64,000 nucleotides of DNA, taken from NCBI RefSeq assembly GCF_002940945.1, contig NZ_PNFV01000004.1:124001-188000 (forward strand), given 5' to 3'. The stretch comes from Limosilactobacillus pontis. Its GTDB lineage: Bacteria; Bacillota; Bacilli; Lactobacillales; Lactobacillaceae. Under the pieces are notes generated by a model. It saw only the letters and a program-made list of their open reading frames with translations, was not told the DNA's origin and did no database searches. A program made the translations under genes and the position numbers. Positions within the stretch are counted from its first letter, which is position 1; the number at the start of each line of letters is the position of its first letter. Shown piece by piece: positions 41,734 to 49,675 of the stretch.

Positions 41734-43530
41734 ATGTCGAACACGGTGATTAGTACGCAGGCTGATTTCGAACATGCATTTTTGAGGGGCGACGGCGATC
41801 TCCAACTGGCCCCAGGAACCTACAATTTACCAATTCCGGAAGATGCAGATAAAATTTATACGTTCAATGGCTCCATCGTTGGAACTGGGGATTCCCCAGA
41901 TGACGTAATCCTGATTGGAAAAGTTGGTACAAATGACCACCTAATCCTTAAGAACTTAACGATGTGTAATGCTGATTATCTTGATGGCGTAATTGTTTTT
42001 AATGATTCTGTGTTATTGCTTCGTGATGTGAAAATGACGCGGCAAGGATCCTTTGACGCGGAAGAGTGCTACCCATTACGATGTGATACAAATGCTAAAC
42101 TAGTAATGGATAACGTTACGGTTAATTACCCTTCGTGGGGAGGAATTCGCTGTTATGAAGGCGTTCAAGCTAATATTAGTAACAGCGAATTACAAGGCTT
42201 ATTCTTATACAATGGCGGAAGCATATCGTTAGTTGATGTATCAGCTGGCGAGATTCTCGTAAATGGCTGGAACGTCGCAGCTACTAATTTACAGCTATAT
42301 GATCATCCTGGGGATAAGGGCCACATATCTTTTGGCCCAAAGTCTGAATGGTATGAGAAATTAAAGGGTAAGAAGTGGTTGCTTTATGCTAACCAAGGTA
42401 ACATCATGGTGAAGAATCTTAAATTGCCAGATGAGCTTTCTGCTGGAGTGAGCCCGCTGGGGATGTCTAGTGGTCAGATCATCGGTAATGTTGCAGATCC
42501 GGAACAATATGAGTACCAGCCCTGGGTAGACGTTAAAGAGGGTAAGGTGGAATTAGCTGGTGCTGACCAGCGTAACCCCTTTCAAGATGGTGATCATCAG
42601 TCGGACCATGAGGCGGTGGCCGAGCTTCAACAATTAATCGGCCTGGCGACGGTTAAGAAACAGGTAACTGAGTTTATTCAAATGGCCCTAATGAACAAGC
42701 GGCGGAAGCAGGCTGGCCTGACTCCAATTAGCAATTCATTTCATTCGCTCTTTGAAGGTAATCCGGGAACGGGGAAAACTACGGTTGCCCGTCTCGTTGG
42801 GCGAATTATGCATGAAGAGGGGATCTTGCCAACAAGTAAGTATGTGGAAGTTGATCGGGGTGACCTGGTGGCCGGATACGTCGGGCAGACAACCACGAAA
42901 ACGAAAAAAATCTTGGAGAAGGCGACTGGTGGGGTCCTGTTTATTGATGAGGCGTACGACCTTGTTCATGGCAGTGATGATTCATTTGGCTTAGAGGCAC
43001 TAGACTGTATCATGAAGTATATGGAGGACAACCGGGATAAGCTGATGATTATCTTTGCTGGTTACACCGATGACATGGAGAAGCTGCTTCAGCAAAATCC
43101 GGGAATGAAGTCACGGGTTCCAAATGTCTTTAATTTTGAAGACTACAGCGCTGCGGACATTGCAGCAATTGGGCGTCTACAGCTTCGTGGTAAGCAGATG
43201 CAATTTGACCAGCCTAGCACTGAGACACTCTACAATCAGCTTATTCAAGAACACTATGAGAATAGTAACGATCATAGTAATGGCCGGTGGATTCGGAATC
43301 AGAATGACTTGCTATTACGGCAAATTGCGGTTGCGATTAGTCAAAATCCAGGCCACCCGCTTGACCAAGTATGGGCCGACGATATTACGCGGGCGTTTAG
43401 CGGTGATGGCCTTAGTGATGGTTCAAGGACAGCGGGGAAGGGAGCAACTAGTGATAGTCAACCAACTGCGCCGTTGCCACCGCTCAATGACGATCCCCTG
43501 CCGTTCTTGACCGGGGATGAATTAAAATAG
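41734..43530 (+). CDS. AAA+ ATPase (CbbX/SpoVK type) with N-terminal beta-helix domain
   Basis: This is a 598-residue protein. Residues about 15-270 are repetitive short strands (LILKNLTMCNADYLDGVIVF, SVLLLRDVKMTRQGSF, AKLVMDNVTVNYPSWGGIRC) as in right-handed parallel beta-helices. Residues about 295-550 are a CbbX/SpoVK-class AAA+ module with Walker A EGNPGTGKTT (341-350), pore-loop region VAGYVGQTTTKTKK and Walker B VLFIDEAYDL (401-410). It begins 17 bases after the Ntn-B frame. A remodelling ATPase next to two proteasome-like proteins suggests one complex, but this is inference. Confidence 0.8.
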   Translation: MSNTVISTQADFEHAFLRGDGDLQLAPGTYNLPIPEDADKIYTFNGSIVGTGDSPDDVILIGKVGTNDHLILKNLTMCNADYLDGVIVFNDSVLLLRDVKMTRQGSFDAEECYPLRCDTNAKLVMDNVTVNYPSWGGIRCYEGVQANISNSELQGLFLYNGGSISLVDVSAGEILVNGWNVAATNLQLYDHPGDKGHISFGPKSEWYEKLKGKKWLLYANQGNIMVKNLKLPDELSAGVSPLGMSSGQIIGNVADPEQYEYQPWVDVKEGKVELAGADQRNPFQDGDHQSDHEAVAELQQLIGLATVKKQVTEFIQMALMNKRRKQAGLTPISNSFHSLFEGNPGTGKTTVARLVGRIMHEEGILPTSKYVEVDRGDLVAGYVGQTTTKTKKILEKATGGVLFIDEAYDLVHGSDDSFGLEALDCIMKYMEDNRDKLMIIFAGYTDDMEKLLQQNPGMKSRVPNVFNFEDYSAADIAAIGRLQLRGKQMQFDQPSTETLYNQLIQEHYENSNDHSNGRWIRNQNDLLLRQIAVAISQNPGHPLDQVWADDITRAFSGDGLSDGSRTAGKGATSDSQPTAPLPPLNDDPLPFLTGDELK

Positions 43531-43538
43531 TAATAAGA

Positions 43539-43577
43539 AACGTTTTGGTCAGTTCGCTGTCCAGAACGTTTTATTTA
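43539..43577 (+). terminator. Rho-independent terminator of the Ntn/AAA+ operon
   Basis: AACGTTTTGG and CCAGAACGTT (one G-U pair) form the stem; TTTTATTT follows. Confidence 0.8.
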
Positions 43578-43597
43578 TAATAAAGAGGTGAGGTTAC

Positions 43598-43981
43598 GTG
43601 TTCATTCGTCAGACGGCACCCTGGCCGATTCCACCGGATGCCCGACAACAGCTGCAGATTAAGTATGGTTACCGTCAGGTCAAGTATACTTGGCAGCAAG
43701 CAGGTTGGCACTATGAGGCCCGTTGGCACGAACGCACTCCGGCAGCCAAGCTGATTACCTGGTCCAGCTGGCGCCTTGACCGGGTTCGCCCCGGCATGGG
43801 TTACGGACCCCATGCCCAGCCCCGCTTAGCAGAAACAAGGGTAGGAGATCGTTGGCTACCCCTGCGGCGGGTCCGTTTTGCGGCAGCCCGTTATAATCAT
43901 GGACACGCGACAATATCAGATATCCGCCTGCTCAGGGCGGCCCATCCGGCACCAATCGATAAAAAATTTCCCGGGAAATAA
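43598..43981 (+). CDS. Uncharacterised basic protein
   Basis: This is a 127-residue Arg- and Trp-rich protein (WPIPPDARQQLQIKYGYRQV, YTWQQAGWHYEARWHERTPA). It has no signal peptide or recognised domain. AGAGGTGAG precedes the start. It is followed 11 bases later by another uncharacterised gene. The last codons (KKFPGK, stop) overlap copy 3 of the 16-bp palindrome. Confidence 0.5.
   Translation: MFIRQTAPWPIPPDARQQLQIKYGYRQVKYTWQQAGWHYEARWHERTPAAKLITWSSWRLDRVRPGMGYGPHAQPRLAETRVGDRWLPLRRVRFAAARYNHGHATISDIRLLRAAHPAPIDKKFPGK
43965..43980. repeat. 16-bp palindrome, copy 3 (AATTTCCCGGGAAATA)
   Basis: Fourteen perfectly palindromic bases (43966-43979) overlap the stop codon of the upstream gene and lie 13 bases before the next ATG, beside its GGGGGAGG ribosome site. 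Confidence 0.65.
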
Positions 43982-43992
43982 GGGGGAGGACG

Positions 43993-45114
43993 ATGAATGA
44001 AGAAGTAGAACTTAATCGTCGATTAGTTAGGCAGGTTAACGTATTGGCGGGGGAGGGGTGGCCACGCCCTGCTCGCGTGACCTACTGGAACGCCCTTAGC
44101 CGAAGCCAGCTGACGTATCGGCGTCTTAATAATATGTTCCAACAGGCTCATCACATTGGCAGCTCATTGTATATGGAGATATTGCGGGCTAGTGGATTGA
44201 CCGCCCGTCAACAGCTTACCCTCATTCTGGATGGTCACCTTCAAAGCTGTGTTGATCAGGACGGCTTCCTTCAACTGACCAGTCATGACTACCGTTTGAA
44301 TCCAGCGATGTCACCGCTTAGTCCCTTCTATGCCAACTTTCGTCAGTTGGTTCGTGACGCCTACATCGGACCGCTCGGACTACGAGCTGATGAGCTGGGG
44401 CACCGCCTCCACCTCTTCCGGGCCTACCTAGATCTCCAGGCGATTAATTACATTCGTTCCTATTGTAATAATCTGCCAACAACCGCCCGGGACTTTGATC
44501 GCCTCTGTCAGTTTGCCCATGACCACCATATTGCCCTCGATTTTCGGACAGCTGCAGCCTATCATAACCGTTATCACGGCGCCCTCACATACCCGCAAAA
44601 CATGAAGGTTCAACTTTGCCGCAATTCCCTCGTTCGCCGCGCAAATCCAGCCCGGATGATTGAGTTTATCGTCAACATTGACACCGGCGACTTTGTCAGT
44701 GAGTGGAACGTTTATCGCACCCGACCAGACGGGGCGGTGGACGGTGATCCTGACCACTACTCTCCAGCGGCCCTATACCAGGTAGCAAATACCGAGTCCT
44801 TCAACTACGGAATCCCTCACGGCGGCTACTTCGTCTGGCCCCGTGATCGGCAATCTCACCGCCGACTGGATATTGATCAGCCCCGAGACAGTCGCATCCG
44901 GGCTCGTGCTAAACATTACTGGAAGACACCACGCCCGTATACTGACTTGGTGAAGGGCCCCGATGACATCTCGGCTTGGCGAAGGGTACCCGTTGCTAGC
45001 AGAAGCCAGCTCTATCGTGCCTTTATCGCCGCCAATCCAGAAAATCGGAACTGGGGAATCAATCGCTTTTTATTGATGACTCCACAATACCGCCGTTACC
45101 ACGTCAGCCATTGA
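43993..45114 (+). CDS. Uncharacterised protein, possibly DUF3114-like
   Basis: This is a 373-residue soluble protein. The middle and C-terminal segments (YLDLQAINYIRSYCNN, ARMIEFIVNIDTGDFVSEWN, ANTESFNYGIPHGG) resemble DUF3114, an uncharacterised family of lactobacilli and streptococci, as far as I recall it. No enzymatic motif is evident. GGGGGAGGACG precedes the ATG directly after a palindrome, so access to the ribosome site could be regulated. It is a partner of the preceding 127-residue gene. Confidence 0.45.
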   Translation: MNEEVELNRRLVRQVNVLAGEGWPRPARVTYWNALSRSQLTYRRLNNMFQQAHHIGSSLYMEILRASGLTARQQLTLILDGHLQSCVDQDGFLQLTSHDYRLNPAMSPLSPFYANFRQLVRDAYIGPLGLRADELGHRLHLFRAYLDLQAINYIRSYCNNLPTTARDFDRLCQFAHDHHIALDFRTAAAYHNRYHGALTYPQNMKVQLCRNSLVRRANPARMIEFIVNIDTGDFVSEWNVYRTRPDGAVDGDPDHYSPAALYQVANTESFNYGIPHGGYFVWPRDRQSHRRLDIDQPRDSRIRARAKHYWKTPRPYTDLVKGPDDISAWRRVPVASRSQLYRAFIAANPENRNWGINRFLLMTPQYRRYHVSH

Positions 45115-45191
45115 TGTGATAGAATAAGGCCATCTTAGGTACTTGCAGGCGATACCTAGACCAACATTGCCGTCGACGGAAAGGATTCAAC

Positions 45192-45860
45192 ATGCGGATT
45201 AATGTTTTGCAACACACGCCAAATGAGGGACCGGGTTCGATTCAGGACTGGGCCCACGCGCATGGCCATGACTTTTATGTTTATCATCCCTACCAATTCG
45301 GCAACCTGCCAACCGCTGCAACGACGAATCTCCTGATTGTTCTGGGTGGCCCGATGAGTCCCAACGATGATCTGCCCTGGATCAAACAGGAACGGGTGCT
45401 GATTAGGCAGTTGCTTGACCAGCACAAGCCGATCTTCGGCGCTTGTTACGGGGCTCAACAGATTGTAAAGACGCTAGGCTATGCGATCACCAAGGCGCCA
45501 CACAAGGAGGTTGGTTGGGCACCGGTCTATCGTCAGTCCGATGCTATTCCGGGGGTCCCGGACCAGCTGACCGCCCTTCACTGGCACGAGGAAATGTTTC
45601 AAGTGCCAAAGGAGGCCCGGTTGCTGTTCTCCAGTGATCTGGTCAAAAACCAGGGCTTCCTGCTTGGCGATAATGTGATTGGCCTCCAATTCCATTTCGA
45701 GCCCCAGATTGACAATGTACGGGAGATGGCGGTTAACGATAATCAGTATCCGCTGGATCACAATGATTTGCACCAGGATCCGCAGGAGATTATCGACCAC
45801 GGGGTGCCAGCCGCCAACAAGGCGGTGATGTTCAAGTTACTGGATTACATCACTAAATGA
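45192..45860 (+). CDS. Class I glutamine amidotransferase (GMP synthase-like)
   Basis: This 222-residue stand-alone glutaminase-type domain has an oxyanion strand IVLGGPMSPNDD, a nucleophile elbow GACYGAQQI (Cys) and a distal His in LQFHFEPQ. Members of this GMP-synthase-like group handle gamma-glutamyl compounds or free glutamine; the acceptor is unknown. A glutamate-cysteine ligase-like gene lies 130 bases downstream on the same strand, so a role in gamma-glutamyl metabolism is possible but inferred. Confidence 0.85.
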   Translation: MRINVLQHTPNEGPGSIQDWAHAHGHDFYVYHPYQFGNLPTAATTNLLIVLGGPMSPNDDLPWIKQERVLIRQLLDQHKPIFGACYGAQQIVKTLGYAITKAPHKEVGWAPVYRQSDAIPGVPDQLTALHWHEEMFQVPKEARLLFSSDLVKNQGFLLGDNVIGLQFHFEPQIDNVREMAVNDNQYPLDHNDLHQDPQEIIDHGVPAANKAVMFKLLDYITK

Positions 45861-45992
45861 AAGAATTGGGGCGATATTTCCTATTATTAGGAACGTCCCC
45901 TTTAATTTTGGGAAATAGATTAAAATCTTGCTCATTATATCCCCAAAGTGGTACAGTTGAGTGCGAGATAAAAAGATGGGGGTGGAGAAGCG

Positions 45993-47525
45993 ATGACTGG
46001 AAAATACGATGCGATCAAGGCGGCATTAAATGAGCCCGCAATGAACGCCAAGATGTTTGCCTGTCGCTTTGGATTGGAAGTAAAGAAACACCGAGTACTG
46101 ACGAATGGGCGGGCCAGTCGTTACCAGTACCCGGTTAATCTGCGTTCCCGGCGGCATAACCTATACCTAAATTCCGGCTTTACTGATGATATGATTGACT
46201 TTGAAACCGAACCAGTTGTTGGGAGCAAACGGGCGGTACGTCATTTGAAGGCCCTTGAACAAATTATGATTGCCCACCTACACGAGGATGAACGTCTCTG
46301 GCCACTGAGCATGGCCCCGGCACCACTCTACCAAAATGACCTGGACTATCTTAAGACAGCCTTTACCAAGCCGTGGGACCAGGCCAACCATGACTACCTG
46401 GGCAAAAAATACGGGATCGCTCAGGAGATTCTTGGGGACGTTCACGTCAACTTCAGCCTGGACAATGATTTGGTCCGGGAACTTTACCAACGCTTCTATA
46501 CCGACCGATACGCGAGCCAGACTGACTTCCAAAACCACCTCTACTTCAAGCTGGCCCAGCGTTTCTATCTCTATCAATGGCTTTTCACCTACCTCTTCGG
46601 CGCCAGTCCGGTCACCGAGGATATGCCGCAGAGTTTCCCAGATGATCTTCAATTGCCTGTGCGGAGCCTGCGCTGCAGCAACTATGGCGACGACAACCTG
46701 GCCACAGAGCAGGTGACCTATGCATCATTAGAAGAACACTTCAAGCAACTTCAATCCTATATCGACAACGGAACCTTCTATAGTTTGAAGGAGTTCTTCG
46801 GGCCGGTTCGGATGCGACGGCATAACCACGATAACAATGACCTGATGGGGATCCTCAATGACGGGATCAATTACCTGGAGTTCCGAAACTTTGACCTCGA
46901 TCCACTGTCGCGGACGGGAATCAGTGATGATACGATCAATTTCTTGGAGCTTCTTCTCCTGGACAGCTTGGTTTCACCGTTACCGGATAACCTGGCTCAT
47001 CGCCTGATCGAGGCTCGTAAGCTGAATAACGAGGTGGCGCTCCAGAAGGCTAAGGATGAAACAAATTGGATGAAGGAAGCGGCCAATGAGTTGATGGTCG
47101 AGCTCCAGACTTTTGTCGAGAATTTCAATGCTCCTCGCGAGTACCGGCTAGCATTGACCTTTGCCCAGCGGCGAATCGATGATCCGTCGCTGACCATCAG
47201 TGGCCAATTGGCAGACCAGCTGGAGAATGGGAATCTCCTGTCGTTTGGCCTGAAAATCGCCAATGATCGTTATACCGCTAATATCGGCTACCAGCACCCT
47301 CTGCAGGCCCTTAGCAATGAGTATTCTGACGATGCTCAACGCTTGGTACGGGCGGCAATCGAGCTCGGTGTTCAGACTCGTCTGGAACCAACCGCAATTA
47401 CCCTATCGGTTGGTGATCACCAGGAGGTCTATCAACCGAACGGGGAGTTTGATTTCAGCAAGGGTGCCCGTGAGTTTGTCCTCAACGTTTTCCCTGAGGC
47501 TCAGGCGTTCCAGGAAGAACAATAA
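45993..47525 (+). CDS. gshA: Glutamate-cysteine ligase-like protein
   Basis: This 510-residue protein resembles the gamma-glutamylcysteine synthetase domain of GshA/GshF. It has HEDERLWPLSMAP, KYGIAQEILGDVHVNFSLDN, YLFGASP and GINYLEFRNFDLDPLSRTGI in the order of that family (ATP- and glutamate-binding segments). The ATP-grasp glutathione synthetase half of GshF is absent, so it would make gamma-glutamylcysteine rather than glutathione. GGGGTGGAG precedes the ATG. A terminator follows. I am fairly sure of the family and less so of the natural substrate. Confidence 0.75.
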   Translation: MTGKYDAIKAALNEPAMNAKMFACRFGLEVKKHRVLTNGRASRYQYPVNLRSRRHNLYLNSGFTDDMIDFETEPVVGSKRAVRHLKALEQIMIAHLHEDERLWPLSMAPAPLYQNDLDYLKTAFTKPWDQANHDYLGKKYGIAQEILGDVHVNFSLDNDLVRELYQRFYTDRYASQTDFQNHLYFKLAQRFYLYQWLFTYLFGASPVTEDMPQSFPDDLQLPVRSLRCSNYGDDNLATEQVTYASLEEHFKQLQSYIDNGTFYSLKEFFGPVRMRRHNHDNNDLMGILNDGINYLEFRNFDLDPLSRTGISDDTINFLELLLLDSLVSPLPDNLAHRLIEARKLNNEVALQKAKDETNWMKEAANELMVELQTFVENFNAPREYRLALTFAQRRIDDPSLTISGQLADQLENGNLLSFGLKIANDRYTANIGYQHPLQALSNEYSDDAQRLVRAAIELGVQTRLEPTAITLSVGDHQEVYQPNGEFDFSKGAREFVLNVFPEAQAFQEEQ

Positions 47526-47547
47526 ACAAAAGTTAAGGGGAAATACG

Positions 47548-47579
47548 AGCTGTGGCCAATAATTGGGCCCAGCTTTTTT
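47548..47579 (+). terminator. Rho-independent terminator after the glutamate-cysteine ligase gene
   Basis: AGCTG/CAGCT with inner GGCC/GGCC-type pairing is followed by TTTTTT; copy 4 of the palindrome begins at once after it. Confidence 0.8.
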
Positions 47580-47594
47580 ATTACCCGGGAAATA
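47579..47594. repeat. 16-bp palindrome, copy 4 (TATTACCCGGGAAATA)
   Basis: This is the exact reverse complement of copy 2. It lies 13 bases before the dehydrogenase ATG, next to its AAAGGTGAG ribosome site. Confidence 0.6.
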
Positions 47595-47607
47595 AAGGTG
47601 AGAATAA

Positions 47608-48537
47608 ATGAGTAAGATTGGAATCATTGGATTAGGACATGTTGGCCGTCTCCTGGCCCACCAGCTACTGGTGAGCGGGGAGGGCGATGACCTGGTACTG
47701 ATTGATCAGGATGACCAGTTAGCCCTGGCCGTCATGACCGACCTTCAGGACGCTGCCACCGCCCTGGCAGGTCATCCCCGGATTGTCATTCAGGATTATG
47801 CGGCCCTGAAAGATGCACAGGTTGTTATTGTGGCGGTGGGGAAGAGTAGCTTGATTGCTGACCAACCGATGGCCGAGCTGACTTTCAACCATACTGCTAT
47901 TAAGCAGGTGGCTGCCCAGGTCAGGGCAAGCGGCTTTGGGGGGATCGTCCTCAACTTGAGTAATCCTAACGAGGCGGTCACTGCCTACCTCCAACAGTGC
48001 CTTCTTTTGCCACCCAAGCAGGTAATAGGGATCGGTACCGTCCTGGAAACTGCCCGATTGCACCGGGCAATTGCCGCAGCTGCCAAGCTTGCTCCGGCCA
48101 ATGTAAGTGGTTTCGTCTACGGTCAGCACGACGGCCAGCAGGTTTTTGCCTGGTCGACGGTTCGGGTTAACGGACAGGCGCTTGACCAGACGATCAACGG
48201 TCACCAACTTGACCGCCAGCAGCTCAAGATCAACGCTGACCTTGATAACTGGTACACCCTGCAGGGGTTGGGCTACAACGCCAGTGCGGTTTGTACCTGG
48301 GCGTCCCGGATCATCCGGGCAATCCTGACCGATGAGCAGTTGGCCCTGCCGGTGGCGATCTTTCAACCTCAATACGAGGGTTATGTCAGTTTTCCGGCCC
48401 TGATCGGTCGTCAAGGAGTGGGCAATCTATTGTTGCTTAAACTCTATCCGGTTGAGGAGGCCGGAATCAAAACCGCCGCAGCAACGATTAATCAGCAGCT
48501 TGCGGCACTACAAAGGATGGATGAAGATAATGATTAA
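47608..48537 (+). CDS. L-lactate/L-2-hydroxyisocaproate dehydrogenase family protein
   Basis: This 309-residue NAD-dependent 2-hydroxyacid dehydrogenase has the nucleotide-binding motif GIIGLGHVGRLLA, AVGKSS, NLSNPNEAVTAYL, GTVLETARLHRAI (substrate-binding Arg) and the catalytic His in VYGQHDGQQVFAW. The sequence diverges from housekeeping lactate dehydrogenase (active-site loop ADQPMAEL) and is closer to the L-hydroxyisocaproate type, which reduces branched-chain 2-keto acids. The LOG gene overlaps its stop by eight bases. Confidence 0.8.
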   Translation: MSKIGIIGLGHVGRLLAHQLLVSGEGDDLVLIDQDDQLALAVMTDLQDAATALAGHPRIVIQDYAALKDAQVVIVAVGKSSLIADQPMAELTFNHTAIKQVAAQVRASGFGGIVLNLSNPNEAVTAYLQQCLLLPPKQVIGIGTVLETARLHRAIAAAAKLAPANVSGFVYGQHDGQQVFAWSTVRVNGQALDQTINGHQLDRQQLKINADLDNWYTLQGLGYNASAVCTWASRIIRAILTDEQLALPVAIFQPQYEGYVSFPALIGRQGVGNLLLLKLYPVEEAGIKTAAATINQQLAALQRMDEDND

Positions 48538-49111
48538 ACGATTAGCAGTATACTGTGGGGCTCGTGACAGCTACGATCCCCGTTACCTCCAGTCAGCCCA
48601 CGAACTTGGCTTGACGATGGCCCACCACCAAATTGAACTGGTTTACGGTGGGGGTCAGTATGGTCTGATGGGAGCTGTTGCCCAGGGCGTCCTCGACGGT
48701 CAGGGGATTGTTCACGGGGTGATCACTAAACAGCTTGCCGGCCGTGGGGTCACCTTTCAGGCGGTTACCGACCTTCACTTAGTTGACGACATGGACACCC
48801 GTAAGGAGACGATGATGGAGCTGGCCGATGGGATGCTGGCGCTACCCGGCGGCCTGGGTACGCTGGAGGAGGTTAGCCAGGCAGCATCTTGGATGACGCT
48901 GGGTGACAACGATAAGCCTATTGCCTTTTATAACCTCAACAACTTCTATGCGCCACTGCAAAAGCTCCTTGTGGAAATGAACAAAACCGGGTTCCTCGAA
49001 CAGCGTTATCTGGATAGTCTCTGCTTCAGTGCCGACTTTGAACGGGTATTGAGCTTCATGAACAGCTACCGGGCCCCATTACGGCGGCAGTACAAACACG
49101 AAAAAAAGTAG
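48530..49111 (+). CDS. LOG family nucleoside 5'-monophosphate phosphoribohydrolase
   Basis: This 193-residue protein starts at the ATG at 48530 (MIKRLAVYCGARDSYDPRYL), overlapping the upstream stop. It shows the LOG signature: VYGGGQYGLMGAVA near residue 42, DMDTRKETMMELADGMLALP and PGGLGTLEEV. The family cleaves adenosine monophosphate or cytokinin-type nucleotides to base and ribose 5-phosphate. It is cytosolic and translationally coupled to the dehydrogenase gene; the biological link between the two is unclear. Confidence 0.9.
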   Translation: MIKRLAVYCGARDSYDPRYLQSAHELGLTMAHHQIELVYGGGQYGLMGAVAQGVLDGQGIVHGVITKQLAGRGVTFQAVTDLHLVDDMDTRKETMMELADGMLALPGGLGTLEEVSQAASWMTLGDNDKPIAFYNLNNFYAPLQKLLVEMNKTGFLEQRYLDSLCFSADFERVLSFMNSYRAPLRRQYKHEKK

Positions 49112-49143
49112 TTTAAAAAGAAAAAGGCCGCTTCATAGCGGTC
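49111..49143. terminator. Terminator between convergent LOG and DUF4828 genes
   Basis: GGCCGCT/AGCGGTC (one G-U pair) with a TCAT loop; on the minus strand it is followed by TTTTTCTTTTT, so it mainly serves the DUF4828 gene. Confidence 0.75.
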
Positions 49144-49146
49144 AGA

Positions 49147-49509
49147 TTATTGTAATGGTTGAATCACATAAACCTGGTCATCGGCCTCATCGGTTAGGGA
49201 GACGGGGCGATTCTCGTTGGCCCGGATCGTGATGTGGTAGCCGAACTTATCAAGGAAGACTAACTTGTCGGCCTTAATCTGTTGAACGGTTGCCGGAATG
49301 GGCTGGTTATCGATGCCCAGTTTTAATTCAGGAGAAATGGTGATTTTATGGGATCGATCGCGTTCTTTATCATAGTATTGCCAAGTGCCAGTATAAAAAA
49401 TCGGTAACGCGGTCGTAGTGTTACTCTTCTTCGCGTGACTGAACCCCAAAGTGCTGCTGAGTCCAGCCATAAGTCCCGCGCCGAAAAGTAACATTCCCTT
49501 TTTCTTCAT
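49147..49509 (-). CDS. DUF4828 family exported small protein
   Basis: This 120-residue protein has an N-terminal signal-like segment ([20 protein letters not shown], then GFSHAK), so it is probably exported or membrane-anchored. The mature part [20 protein letters not shown] and [16 protein letters not shown] match DUF4828, a family restricted to lactobacilli as far as I know. The function is unknown. It is transcribed divergently from the Gfo/Idh oxidoreductase gene. Confidence 0.8.
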   Translation of the reverse strand: MKKKGMLLFGAGLMAGLSSTLGFSHAKKSNTTTALPIFYTGTWQYYDKERDRSHKITISPELKLGIDNQPIPATVQQIKADKLVFLDKFGYHITIRANENRPVSLTDEADDQVYVIQPLQ

Positions 49510-49675
49510 ATTTCATCAGTCTCCTCAATTAAGTATGTGATAAGTCAAGTTTAGCTTCAATTTTATTATACACACATTTGTATTATGAGAAGATTTCATT
49601 TCTGTTAAAATCACGCAATAATTGGTAAAATTAGGTGTAAACAAATTAATTTACGTAAAGGGAGACGAGAAACGG

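Noticed and set aside
47719..48414. A 231-codon minus-strand frame opposite the 2-hydroxyacid dehydrogenase gene
   Set aside because: It is a shadow of a conserved GC-rich coding sequence, with no ribosome site or family match.
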